From Sneathiella limimaris (GTDB lineage: Bacteria; Pseudomonadota; Alphaproteobacteria; Sneathiellales; Sneathiellaceae): DNA of 64,000 nucleotides. The stretch covers positions 124,001 through 188,000 of the forward strand of contig NZ_JABBYJ010000003.1 in NCBI RefSeq assembly GCF_012932565.1. The letters are read 5' to 3'. The notes beneath the pieces were generated by a model. That model saw nothing but the letters and a program-made list of their open reading frames with translations. It was not told the origin of the DNA and did no database searches. Position 1 is the stretch's first letter. Each line of letters opens with the position of its first letter. The translations under genes were made by a program, and so were the position numbers. Shown here in pieces: positions 36,562-45,033 of the stretch.

Positions 36562-36960
36562 CAACTCAAAAATCCAGTTTTTTCTTAATACTTAGCTATA
36601 GTTGTGCACAGCAACCAGAAGTGCCCATGAAACAGTGCAAAACAGTTTGAAAAAAGTAACAAATCTTGGTTTGCGATCCTTGACTTTTAAATAACTGAAT
36701 AAAATCAATAACTTACATTATTGACTAAAAATTAGGCAGCAAGGAGCAACGTCAAGGTTTATAGGGGGTTTAGATCAATCCCACAGACTTACGCACAAAG
36801 TTATCCACAGGTTCGGTGGATAGTGTCAAAAAACTGTAAACTCAGAATTTTAAAAAATAACATAAACGCTAATGTGTCTTGTTATTAAGTAGCTTAGACC
36901 AACTTGTTAAAAGTAACCTTTCATCTTGACCCTTAAAACGAAGCGTTGAATCAATAGGAA
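36562..36960. other. AT-rich 399-bp gap with a DnaA box, upstream of uvrC
   Basis: No gene. TTATCCACA at 36802-36810 is a perfect DnaA box, and TTACGCACA at 36791-36799 is a near match; TGTGCACA also occurs near 36604. The surroundings are strongly AT-rich (36640-36730 and 36840-36900). The stretch could hold DnaA-linked control of uvrC or a minor DnaA-titration site. It lacks the cluster of boxes and the hemE or parAB neighbours expected at an alphaproteobacterial origin. Confidence 0.4.
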
Positions 36961-38853
36961 ATGACAGAATCAGCACTCGAAAACCAAGAATCCTCTTTTG
37001 CCAGAGGTTCAAACGTCATTAAGCGGTTTTTGAAAACACTTCCGTCCACACCCGGCGTATATCGGATGCTCGATAAGAATGAGCAGGTACTATATGTAGG
37101 GAAGGCCAAAAACCTAAAAAACAGGGTCAGCAGCTACACAAAAATAACAGGACAATCATCCCGCATCCTGAGAATGGTTTCCTTAACTTATGCGATGGAG
37201 TTTGTCTCCACGCACACTGAAGTGGAAGCCCTACTTCTTGAAGCAAACCTAATCAAGAAGCTGAAACCCCGCTACAACATCATCCTGAGAGATGATAAAT
37301 CCTTCCCCTACATTTTGATAACAGGCGATCATGATTGGCCGCAAATTACAAAACATCGTGGCGCTCGCAATCGAAAAGGGGAATATTTTGGTCCCTTTGC
37401 TTCAGCCGGCGCCGTCAACGATACTCTAGCAACTTTCCAACGGCTTTTCCCATTGCGCTCCTGCAGCGACTCAGATTTCAACACGCGTACACGTCCTTGT
37501 CTGCAATACCAAATCAAAAGATGTTCCGCGCCTTGCGTTGGCCGAATTTCCGAAGAGGACTACAAAGTGATTGTTGATGAGGCGCGCTCCTTTCTTTCCG
37601 GAAAAAGCCACGCCATCCAGCAACAGCTGGCAGATCGGATGCAAACCGCTAGTGACAATCTGGACTTTGAACTAGCTGCAGTCTTACGCGATCGCCTCAA
37701 AGCGATGGCCCATATCCAGGCCAAGCAGACCATAAATCTTCCCAATATTGATGAAGCAGATGTAATTGCGGCTCACCAGGAAGGTGGGCAAACATGCGTT
37801 CAGGTCTTCTTTATTCGATCCGGCCAAAACTTAGGAAACCGAGCTCACTACCCAAGCCATACAAAAGAGGAAGGCCCAGAAGAAGTCCTGGGTGCATTTA
37901 TTGGGCAGTTTTACGACACGCATCCAGCGCCCAAGAATATCTGGGTTAGCCACACACCGTCCGAGGTGACTCTACTAAGCGAAGCTCTCTCCGTCAGAGC
38001 GGAGAAAAAGATTGAAATTTCCACTCCCAAACGAGGCCCAAAGAGGGAAATGCTTGATCATGCTCTCTTGAATGCACGGGGAGCGTTGGAGCGTAAACTC
38101 GCAGAAAATGCATCTCAGAAACGGCTGCTTGAGGCGGTAGGAAAGCTTTTTGAAATGGAAAAAGCACCGCAAAGAATTGAAGTTTATGACAACAGCCATA
38201 TCCAGGGTTCTCATCAGGTAGGCGCCCTTATTGTCGCTGGACCAGAAGGGTTTGAGAAAAAAAGTTATCGTAAATTCAACATTAAAGACAAGGACCTAGC
38301 ACCAGGCGATGACTACGGCATGATGCGGGAAGTCCTGTCGCGGCGGTTTTCAAGACTCCAAAAAGAAGACCCTGATAGGATTGGCGAAGGCTCCGGCTCA
38401 CGTGAGCAATGGCCTGATCTTGTCCTAATTGATGGCGGTCTTGGTCAATTGTCAGCAGCACTTGAGGTATTCAATAATCTCGACATCCAAGATGTTAAGC
38501 TTGCTGGTATCGCCAAAGGCCCGGATCGACACGCCGGGCGGGAAAGATTTTTCTTACCTGGTAAATCACCCTTTTCTTTACCTCAAAATGATCCAACCCT
38601 TTATTTTCTTCAGCGTCTTCGCGATGAAGTCCACAACTATGCCATTACAACCCACAGAGCAAAACGATCCAAAGCAATTGGGAAGTCTCCTCTCGATGAA
38701 ATTCCTGGCATAGGTGGCAAACGGAAAAAAGCGCTGCTTAATCATTTTGGTTCTGCAAAAGGTGTCCTTGACGCCGCTTTAGCAGATCTTGAGTCCGTTG
38801 AAGGGATCTCCAAAAAACTTGCAAAGCAGATCCACGATTATCTCCATGAATAA
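36961..38853 (+). CDS. uvrC: Excinuclease ABC subunit C
   Basis: Makes both incisions in nucleotide excision repair. 630 aa. N-terminal GIY-YIG nuclease (TPGVYRMLDKNEQVLYVGKA) near residue 30, a UVR domain near 215-250 (ASDNLDFELAAVLRDRLKAM), the RNase H-like C-terminal nuclease with EVYDNSHIQGSHQVGA near 408 and DLVLIDGGLGQL near 487, and a helix-hairpin-helix pair at the end (IPGIGGKRKKALLNHFGS). Uses ATG at 36961 with a weak ribosome-binding site. Confidence 0.98.
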   Translation: MTESALENQESSFARGSNVIKRFLKTLPSTPGVYRMLDKNEQVLYVGKAKNLKNRVSSYTKITGQSSRILRMVSLTYAMEFVSTHTEVEALLLEANLIKKLKPRYNIILRDDKSFPYILITGDHDWPQITKHRGARNRKGEYFGPFASAGAVNDTLATFQRLFPLRSCSDSDFNTRTRPCLQYQIKRCSAPCVGRISEEDYKVIVDEARSFLSGKSHAIQQQLADRMQTASDNLDFELAAVLRDRLKAMAHIQAKQTINLPNIDEADVIAAHQEGGQTCVQVFFIRSGQNLGNRAHYPSHTKEEGPEEVLGAFIGQFYDTHPAPKNIWVSHTPSEVTLLSEALSVRAEKKIEISTPKRGPKREMLDHALLNARGALERKLAENASQKRLLEAVGKLFEMEKAPQRIEVYDNSHIQGSHQVGALIVAGPEGFEKKSYRKFNIKDKDLAPGDDYGMMREVLSRRFSRLQKEDPDRIGEGSGSREQWPDLVLIDGGLGQLSAALEVFNNLDIQDVKLAGIAKGPDRHAGRERFFLPGKSPFSLPQNDPTLYFLQRLRDEVHNYAITTHRAKRSKAIGKSPLDEIPGIGGKRKKALLNHFGSAKGVLDAALADLESVEGISKKLAKQIHDYLHE

Positions 38854-38936
38854 TCTTTTAAAAATCACTCCTTTCCCTCTTTAAAACCTGCTCCTATACT
38901 GCCCGCTAGATCAATACTCCAGTTGGGTTCTTGGGC

Positions 38937-39503
38937 ATGTTATTTCGGTTGCCAAATTTATTGACGCTATCACGCATTGCTGTCATTCCACTCTTGCTTG
39001 CATCCTTTTATCTGCCGGGCGATGCGTCCAGTTGGGTTCCGCTGGGGCTATTTATAGCAGCTGGGATTACGGATTTCTTCGATGGTTATTTGGCACGCCG
39101 CAATAAACAAACCTCAAACCTTGGACGATTTTTAGATCCTGTAGCCGATAAACTTCTTGTCGCTGCGGCACTCTTATTTTTGGTTGGTGTAGATCGAATT
39201 ACTGACTGGCAATTGATCCCCGCCGTGATCATCCTATGCCGAGAAATTATGGTATCCGGGCTTCGAGAATATTTAGCTGAGCTGAGGGTTGGAATGCCTG
39301 TTAGCCGGTTGGCAAAATGGAAAACCACGTTTCAGATTCTAGCGCTTTGTTTCCTATTAGGTGGCCCGGCTGTTCAGAAGAGTTTTGATGCATTGCTAGT
39401 TGGGAATATCCTACTTTGGCTTGCAGGGCTTTTAACCGTATGGACTGGTTATGACTACTTGCGGCTCGGCCTACAGCACATGATGGATCAGGATGGTCGC
39501 TAA
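38937..39503 (+). CDS. pgsA: CDP-diacylglycerol--glycerol-3-phosphate 3-phosphatidyltransferase
   Basis: Integral membrane enzyme that makes phosphatidylglycerol phosphate, the committed step to anionic phospholipids. 188 aa from ATG at 38937; the TTG two codons earlier is an alternative. The CDP-alcohol phosphotransferase signature is present as DFFDGYLARRNKQTSNLGRF followed by LDPVADKL. About five membrane segments. Its end overlaps the mobB-moeA fusion by 11 bp; uvrC-pgsA-moa order is common in Alphaproteobacteria. Confidence 0.95.
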   Translation: MLFRLPNLLTLSRIAVIPLLLASFYLPGDASSWVPLGLFIAAGITDFFDGYLARRNKQTSNLGRFLDPVADKLLVAAALLFLVGVDRITDWQLIPAVIILCREIMVSGLREYLAELRVGMPVSRLAKWKTTFQILALCFLLGGPAVQKSFDALLVGNILLWLAGLLTVWTGYDYLRLGLQHMMDQDGR

Positions 39504-41271
39504 GCGTCAGATATTTGGTATTTCTGGTTGGAGCGGGAATGGAAAAACACATCTCATTACTCGTCTTATTCCGGAGCTGAATGAAAGAGGCATCAGTGTC
39601 TCCACAATCAAGCACGCGCATCATAAATTTGACATCGACAAGCCGGGAAAAGATAGCTTTGAGCATCGCTTAGCGGGCGCAAAAGAAGTTGTAATTTCCT
39701 CAACCCACCGCTGGGCACTCATGCATGAAAACAAAGAAGCCAGCGAAGCGACATTGAAAGAACTTCTCACTTCAATGAGCGAAACTGATCTCATTTTGAT
39801 AGAGGGCTTCAAAAGCGAAAACTTTCCAAGAATTGAAGTCTTCCGTGGTGTTGGAACCCAAGATCCCTTGTTTTTAGAGAATAAGAATGTTGTAGCCGTT
39901 GCAACCACATTAAGGGAGCTTGACACCGACCTGCCAATTCTTGACTTGGATAACGTAAAGTCGATCGCGGATTTTATTGTTGATTTCCTGGCAGACAAAA
40001 AGAGCGAAACACGGCCTTCCAGAGAAATCAATGATTGCTATGCCGCACCAGATCAGATGGTCAGTGTAGAGGAAGCTCAAACCCTTATTCTGAATACAAC
40101 GAATTGTATCAGTGAAAACACAACCTCAACACTACATGAAAGTCTCGGTAAAATAATATCTGAAGACATCGCGTCCCCCATTAACCTGCCTCCCGCTGAT
40201 AACTCCGCGGTAGATGGTTATGCATTTAATTATGCGGACTATGAAAACTCTTCGGACCTCATCCTGAAATGTGTTGGTCGCACTGCTGCAGGAGACGCTC
40301 CCCATTCAAATTTACAACCTGGCGAATGCATCAAAATATTCACCGGTGCTCAAATGCCAAGAGGCGCGGACACAGTTGCGATGTTAGAAGACGTAACTGT
40401 AGATGGAAATACCGTGACCCTCCCTTCCGGACTAAGAGAAGGTGTCAATCGTCGTATAGCCGGGGAAGACATTAAACTTGGTGAGCTTGCGATCCCGAAA
40501 GGCACATTATTGAGCCCACCACATATTGGTCGTTTGGCCAGCTTAGGGATTTTCAAAGTCCCAGTTTTCTCTCCTCTAAATGTAGCTCTTTTTTCCACAG
40601 GCAATGAGCTCCAGGAACCTGGAAGCATACTTGAAACAGGTCACATATATGACAGTAATCGCTATATGCTTGAGGCAATCCTAAGATCATATGGCATTAA
40701 AATTACAGATTACGGCATTCTTCCAGATGATCCGGATCTGCTCCAATCAAAACTCAAAGAAGCCTCAATTGAAAATGATCTATTGATCACATCTGGGGGC
40801 GTTTCAATGGGTGAGGAAGACCATGTAAAGAGCGCAGTTCGCAATCTAGGAAACCTTCATTTTTGGAAAATTGCTATCAAGCCGGGGCGCCCACTTGCAA
40901 TTGGTCACATTGGAGCCGCTATTTTTGTTGGGCTTCCGGGCAATCCAGTTGCAGCTATGGTTTGTTGCCTTCAATTTATTCGGCCAATAATTGCCAAACT
41001 CAGGGGGGAGAGCTATCGCCCGCCAACGCCAATCATTGCTAAAGCCGCCTTTTCCATGACGAAAAAACCTGGACGCATGGAATGGTTGAGAGGACAATAT
41101 TCTATGGATGCACAAGGCACACCCAGAGTTGCAAAATTTTACAGTCAAGGATCTGGACTGATTACTTCCTTGACCTGGGCCAATGGATTGATTGAACTTG
41201 ACGCAGATTGCACACATGTCTCAGAAGATGATAATGTAAAATTCATACCCCTGTCAGAGTTGTATAGATGA
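39493..41271 (+). CDS. MobB-MoeA fusion protein (molybdenum cofactor biosynthesis)
   Basis: 592-aa bifunctional protein. Residues 1 to about 170 are MobB, the GTP-binding partner for guanine dinucleotide cofactor formation, with Walker A GWSGNGKTHLITRLI and VSTIKHAHHKFDID. Residues about 190-592 are MoeA, the molybdenum insertase, with PADNSAVDGYAF near 235, GGVSMGEEDHV near 435 and FVGLPGNPVAAMVCC near 478. It overlaps pgsA by 11 bp and moaD by 4 bp, in a tight pgsA-mobB/moeA-moaD-moaE run. MobB is normally separate or fused to MobA, so this pairing is worth noting. Confidence 0.93.
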   Translation: MVAKRQIFGISGWSGNGKTHLITRLIPELNERGISVSTIKHAHHKFDIDKPGKDSFEHRLAGAKEVVISSTHRWALMHENKEASEATLKELLTSMSETDLILIEGFKSENFPRIEVFRGVGTQDPLFLENKNVVAVATTLRELDTDLPILDLDNVKSIADFIVDFLADKKSETRPSREINDCYAAPDQMVSVEEAQTLILNTTNCISENTTSTLHESLGKIISEDIASPINLPPADNSAVDGYAFNYADYENSSDLILKCVGRTAAGDAPHSNLQPGECIKIFTGAQMPRGADTVAMLEDVTVDGNTVTLPSGLREGVNRRIAGEDIKLGELAIPKGTLLSPPHIGRLASLGIFKVPVFSPLNVALFSTGNELQEPGSILETGHIYDSNRYMLEAILRSYGIKITDYGILPDDPDLLQSKLKEASIENDLLITSGGVSMGEEDHVKSAVRNLGNLHFWKIAIKPGRPLAIGHIGAAIFVGLPGNPVAAMVCCLQFIRPIIAKLRGESYRPPTPIIAKAAFSMTKKPGRMEWLRGQYSMDAQGTPRVAKFYSQGSGLITSLTWANGLIELDADCTHVSEDDNVKFIPLSELYR

Positions 41272-41519
41272 AGATACTTTATTTTGCTTGGCTTAGAACG
41301 CAGATCGGCTCACCAGAAGAAGACGTGACCCCTCCTCCTGAAGTGAACACTCTCTATGGGCTCATCGATTGGCTAAAAGCAAAAGGAGAGCCTTACCAGT
41401 CAGCTCTCTCAGATCTCTCCGTCGTTCGAATTGCTGTCAATCAGGAATATGTAACGGAAGATATACCCCTAAATGGAACAGAAGAAGTTGCGTTCTTCCC
41501 ACCTGTAACAGGAGGCTGA
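41268..41519 (+). CDS. moaD: Molybdopterin synthase sulfur carrier subunit MoaD
   Basis: 83-aa ubiquitin-like protein that carries the thiocarboxylate sulfur for molybdopterin synthesis. It ends in the required Gly-Gly (AFFPPVTGG). Overlaps the upstream fusion by 4 bp (ATGA) and is followed by moaE two bases later. Confidence 0.95.
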   Translation: MKILYFAWLRTQIGSPEEDVTPPPEVNTLYGLIDWLKAKGEPYQSALSDLSVVRIAVNQEYVTEDIPLNGTEEVAFFPPVTGG

Positions 41520-41521
41520 TA

Positions 41522-41971
41522 GTGATCCGGGTTCAGTCTGAAATCTTTGATACAGGCGAAGAAATCAAAAAACTCACCGCGGGCGCAACGAATATTGGTG
41601 CGGTCGTAACCTTTACTGGTCTTGTTCGTGATTTTAATGATGGTTCGGGGATCACAAGTTTAACCCTGGAACATTATCCAGGAATGACAGAAAAGGAACT
41701 GGCTCAGATTGAGGAAGAAGCTCGCAAACGATGGGAGTTAGACGATTGTCTCATCATCCATCGGTACGGCCGAATGGAAGTCACTGAGCCCATCGTACTT
41801 GTTATTACCGCATCAGCTCATCGAAAAGACGCATTTGAAGCTGCAGAATTCTTGATGGACTGGCTTAAAACCAAGGCTCCCTTCTGGAAACTTGAAGAAA
41901 AGACAGATGGAAATTCAGGCTGGGTAGAAGAAAGGCATTCAGACCTAGATGCCGCAAAAAGGTGGGAGTGA
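41522..41971 (+). CDS. moaE: Molybdopterin synthase catalytic subunit MoaE
   Basis: 149 aa from GTG at 41522, six bases after AGGAGG; longer upstream frames overlap moaD and are not real. Family strings: GAVVTFTGLVRDFNDG, LEHYPGMTEKELAQIEEEA, IIHRYGRMEVTEPIVLV and the catalytic-lysine segment MDWLKTKAPFWKLEEK. Its stop at 41971 directly abuts the stop of the convergent Sel1 gene. Confidence 0.96.
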   Translation: MIRVQSEIFDTGEEIKKLTAGATNIGAVVTFTGLVRDFNDGSGITSLTLEHYPGMTEKELAQIEEEARKRWELDDCLIIHRYGRMEVTEPIVLVITASAHRKDAFEAAEFLMDWLKTKAPFWKLEEKTDGNSGWVEERHSDLDAAKRWE

Positions 41972-43507
41972 TTACTGCCGCGCCTGACGCTTCAAGATCC
42001 AATCTGCCGCACGACGATTTGCCTCTACAATCTGCACTTCAGACATATTTGCCATAAGTCGCTCGTTCATGTCTTTCGCTCCGGCTTTTCCACGAGCTGC
42101 TGATATAAGCGACCATTTCAAGGCTTCAATATCATTTCGGCTCGCCGCTATTTCTGCCTTGGCTGAAGCTGTATCAAGAGGAGTGCTTTCAGATCTTTCC
42201 AAGATCTGGGCAACAACTCCTTGATCCAATCCATTAGAAATAACCGGCATCGAAGCCTTAGGGGCTTCTTGCTTTGGTTCGGGCTTTGGTTTTGGAAGAA
42301 CGGCAACGGTTGCAGGTTTTTGCTCTTCAACCTTTGGAGTTACGATCTTTTCTTTTTGAGTTTCTGTAACTGGAGCAGCCTTTGGTTTTGCTTCCACCTT
42401 TGGTGCCTCCACAACAGGATTGGAGGCAATAACTTCCTCTTTTTTCGCTTCAGAAGCTGCCGCTTTCACTGGTTGAGCAGGTTCAGAAGTCGTTTTTGAT
42501 GCCGTAGCCTGCTGCCTTCGGGTCTCAACAGTCTGTTTCGCTGCAGTTTTAGGGGCATCCGCTTGAACTTCAGCTGACTTGGGCGCCTGGCTTACCGATT
42601 GAACAGGTTTTGGCGGACTTGTTTTTTCAACAGAGGTTCTTGCAACCGGCTGATTAGTTACAGCAGTTTTCGGCACTTGCTGTTGCAATGAAGTAGTCGA
42701 TTGTGAAGAAGTCAACGGCGCAGCTTCCGAGGTCACCGAACTGGACTGCATGCTTGTTGATCCAGTTTGTGTCGTCGCTTTTTGTTTGGCTTTGAGTTCT
42801 GCAAGCCTTTGAAGAGCTGCATTTCTCTCGTCTTGTTTTTTCTTCTCCGCGCGAAGGCGAGCCATCCGCTCTTCTTCTTCTCGCTGCTTCTGGGCTAAAT
42901 ATGCCTTGCGCTTAGCCTCTTCAGCCTGTTGCCGTGCAGCTTCAATAGCAGCCTGCCGACTTTGTTCTTCAAGCTTCTTTGCAAGCTTTGCGTCAGCGTC
43001 CCGTTTTGCTATGAGTTCGCGTTGACGCCTTGCTCTTTCCGCAGCTTGTCGGTTCTCAGCTTCAATTTTTGCCTTTTCACGAGCTGCTCTGGCCTCAATG
43101 ATTTTCTTATAATCTTCGTCAGACAAGCCCACAGTCTGACGGTACCATTGGCCAAGAACTGTTACCGCATACTTGTTCCCATCTTCGATCTGACCTGATG
43201 TCAGAATTTCCTGCAATCTGGAAACCGCCTGCTCTGCTTCAGGCATCTTCTGAGCGGCAGCTAAACGATACCACCCATAAGCAACAGCCAAATCCTTTGG
43301 TTGGTCCTGACCGCCGCGTTCATAAATAACACCGAGATTATACTGTGCGTTCACGTTTCCAGCGATCGCCAACTCTTCCCAAAGCGTAGCCGCTTGTTTG
43401 AAGTCGCCACTGTTATACGCTTTTAGTCCATCCTCATATGTTGCAAACGCCAAACTCGTCGGCAGAACAAGCATTCCTGCCAGTATAGCTGTACGTAACA
43501 ATCTCAT
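41972..43507 (-). CDS. Exported Sel1-repeat protein with K/A/P-rich coiled coil
   Basis: 511 aa. Signal peptide RLLRTAILAGMLVLPTSLAF. Residues about 22-110 hold Sel1/TPR-type repeats (GDFKQAATLWEELAIAGNVN, AQYNLGVIYERG, YGWYRLAAAQKMPEAEQAV). Residues about 145-245 are a long charged coiled coil of R/K/E/A/Q. Residues about 245-430 are a low-complexity P/K/A/T/S/V linker like that of TolA- or FtsK-type spacers. A short conserved C-terminal domain follows (about 430-511, with SNGLDQGVVAQILERSES). Likely a periplasm-spanning scaffold; function unknown. Alternative: an SPOR-less relative of cell-division Sel1 proteins. Confidence 0.8.
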   Translation of the reverse strand: MRLLRTAILAGMLVLPTSLAFATYEDGLKAYNSGDFKQAATLWEELAIAGNVNAQYNLGVIYERGGQDQPKDLAVAYGWYRLAAAQKMPEAEQAVSRLQEILTSGQIEDGNKYAVTVLGQWYRQTVGLSDEDYKKIIEARAAREKAKIEAENRQAAERARRQRELIAKRDADAKLAKKLEEQSRQAAIEAARQQAEEAKRKAYLAQKQREEEERMARLRAEKKKQDERNAALQRLAELKAKQKATTQTGSTSMQSSSVTSEAAPLTSSQSTTSLQQQVPKTAVTNQPVARTSVEKTSPPKPVQSVSQAPKSAEVQADAPKTAAKQTVETRRQQATASKTTSEPAQPVKAAASEAKKEEVIASNPVVEAPKVEAKPKAAPVTETQKEKIVTPKVEEQKPATVAVLPKPKPEPKQEAPKASMPVISNGLDQGVVAQILERSESTPLDTASAKAEIAASRNDIEALKWSLISAARGKAGAKDMNERLMANMSEVQIVEANRRAADWILKRQARQ

Positions 43508-43811
43508 TGTGAGTAAGACCTAACCTATATTTTTTCGTTCAACACTGACGTAATGAATACCCTTTATACCACCTATTTTCAAAAGAAAAAGAGAGCTTCA
43601 GGCACAACCCATCTGGATCAGTATATATGCTAATTCTCTCTTAATTCATCACATTGAGAAGTCAAAAGGTCCCTCGCCCCAAACAAACCTAAAAAGAACA
43701 CCTATCATCTTTGATAATTATTCAGTTATAGTTGTGAAACGTAACGCATGAGGAATGCTATAAGACCTAATTTGATGCTTTATACGAATGTATTGAGAAG
43801 TTTGAGTAAAA
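43508..43811. other. 304-bp gap upstream of petP
   Basis: Promoter region shared by the divergent Sel1 and petP genes. GCTATAAG near 43757 could be a -10 element for petP but no convincing -35 is at the right distance. I see no terminator, repeat or RNA structure here. Confidence 0.3.
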
Positions 43812-44306
43812 ATGGCTGATGTAAAAACAGGAACTAATCCTCTTTTCCTTAGGGAAGAGGAACTCAGACAATGTATTGAACTGCTCTTTTTTGCATACAG
43901 GGACTTTACAGACGGCCCTGATCAAATCCTAAAGAAGTACAATTTTGGACGTGCACATCATAGAGTAATCCATTTTGTTGGTCGCAACCCAGGGATTACA
44001 GTCTCAGAGCTTCTGGACATTCTTCAAATTACAAAGCAAAGCCTCAGCCGTGTGTTGAACGCTTTAGTTGAACGTGGTTTTGTCGCTCAAAAAGCAGGGG
44101 TTACAGACCGCCGCCAAAGGCTCCTTTCTTTAACTGATAAAGGGGTCAAACTGGAAAAAGAAATCAGCACCGTTCAACAACAACAGGTTGCTAGAGCATT
44201 CCGAGAGGCGGGGGGTGAAGCGGTCGCTGGCTACCGGAAAGTCTTGGAGGGCTTGATCAAGGAGTCTGATCGCGAACAAACCATGAAGCGGATACTCAAA
44301 AAATAG
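43812..44306 (+). CDS. petP: MarR family regulator PetP
   Basis: 164-aa winged-helix regulator. DNA-binding core FVGRNPGITVSELLDILQIT then KQSLSRVLNALVERGFVAQK, with the wing DRRQRLLSLTDKG. The order MarR then OmpR-type regulator corresponds to petP-petR of Rhodobacter, where the pair is needed for cytochrome bc1 (petABC) expression. The match in size (164 aa) and its direct coupling to the response regulator gene (28-bp gap) support the name. Confidence 0.85.
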   Translation: MADVKTGTNPLFLREEELRQCIELLFFAYRDFTDGPDQILKKYNFGRAHHRVIHFVGRNPGITVSELLDILQITKQSLSRVLNALVERGFVAQKAGVTDRRQRLLSLTDKGVKLEKEISTVQQQQVARAFREAGGEAVAGYRKVLEGLIKESDREQTMKRILKK

Positions 44307-44334
44307 CATTGCTGACACTATATGACAGTTCATT

Positions 44335-45018
44335 ATGAAAGATAACGCACCTCATATTCTTGTTGTCGATGATGATACGCGTTTGGCGTCCTTGCTCCGG
44401 AAGTATCTCTCTGACAACGGATATCGAGTTACAGTTGCCGAAACAGCTGAAGTTGCCGCCCAGAAAATGGCTGGAATTTCTTTTGACTTAATGGTCTTGG
44501 ATCGAATGATGCCAGGGCAAGATGGTCTGTCATTTGCACATACTATTCGAAGCACAACAGGCCCTAATCAGAATATTGCTATCCTTATGCTGACCGCTAT
44601 GGCTGAAACCGAGGACCGCATAGATGGCCTTGAGGCCGGTGTAGATGACTATCTGACAAAGCCATTTGAACCTCGTGAACTCCTTCTGAGGGTTTCGTCG
44701 ATATTGAAGCGATCCTTACAAGAACCTGTGTCGGAAGTAAACTTCGGTGCCTTCAGCTTCGATATTTCGCGTGGTGAGCTGAGTAAGGATAATCAGGTTA
44801 TTAACTTAACCTCTACCGAGCAGGTCCTTTTAAAAAGCCTCGCTACGTCGCCAGGAGTTCCGATTTCCCGTGATGATCTTTCCTTAAACAGCGGAACGCA
44901 AGGTCGCGCAGTTGATGTCCAAATTACAAGACTGCGACGAAAAATCGAGGATGATCCAAAAATACCCAGATACCTTCAAACCGTTCGCGGTGAAGGTTAC
45001 GTCCTTTGGGCAGATTAA
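44335..45018 (+). CDS. petR: Response regulator PetR (OmpR family)
   Basis: 227 aa. Receiver domain (about 8-125) with acidic pocket VDDD, phospho-acceptor D56 in LMVLDRMMPGQDGL, and the switch lysine in DYLTKPFEPREL. The C-terminal winged helix (about 135-225) ends with RLRRKIEDDPKIPRYLQTVRG. In Rhodobacter PetR is required for petABC expression. Here it is followed 15 bp later by a histidine kinase that is its likely partner. Confidence 0.88.
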   Translation: MKDNAPHILVVDDDTRLASLLRKYLSDNGYRVTVAETAEVAAQKMAGISFDLMVLDRMMPGQDGLSFAHTIRSTTGPNQNIAILMLTAMAETEDRIDGLEAGVDDYLTKPFEPRELLLRVSSILKRSLQEPVSEVNFGAFSFDISRGELSKDNQVINLTSTEQVLLKSLATSPGVPISRDDLSLNSGTQGRAVDVQITRLRRKIEDDPKIPRYLQTVRGEGYVLWAD

Positions 45019-45033
45019 ACCGGGTCGCGGCTG

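Noticed and set aside
36562-36960. Chromosomal replication origin
   Set aside because: Only one perfect and one near DnaA box, and the neighbours (folB, uvrC) are not those usual for alphaproteobacterial oriC.
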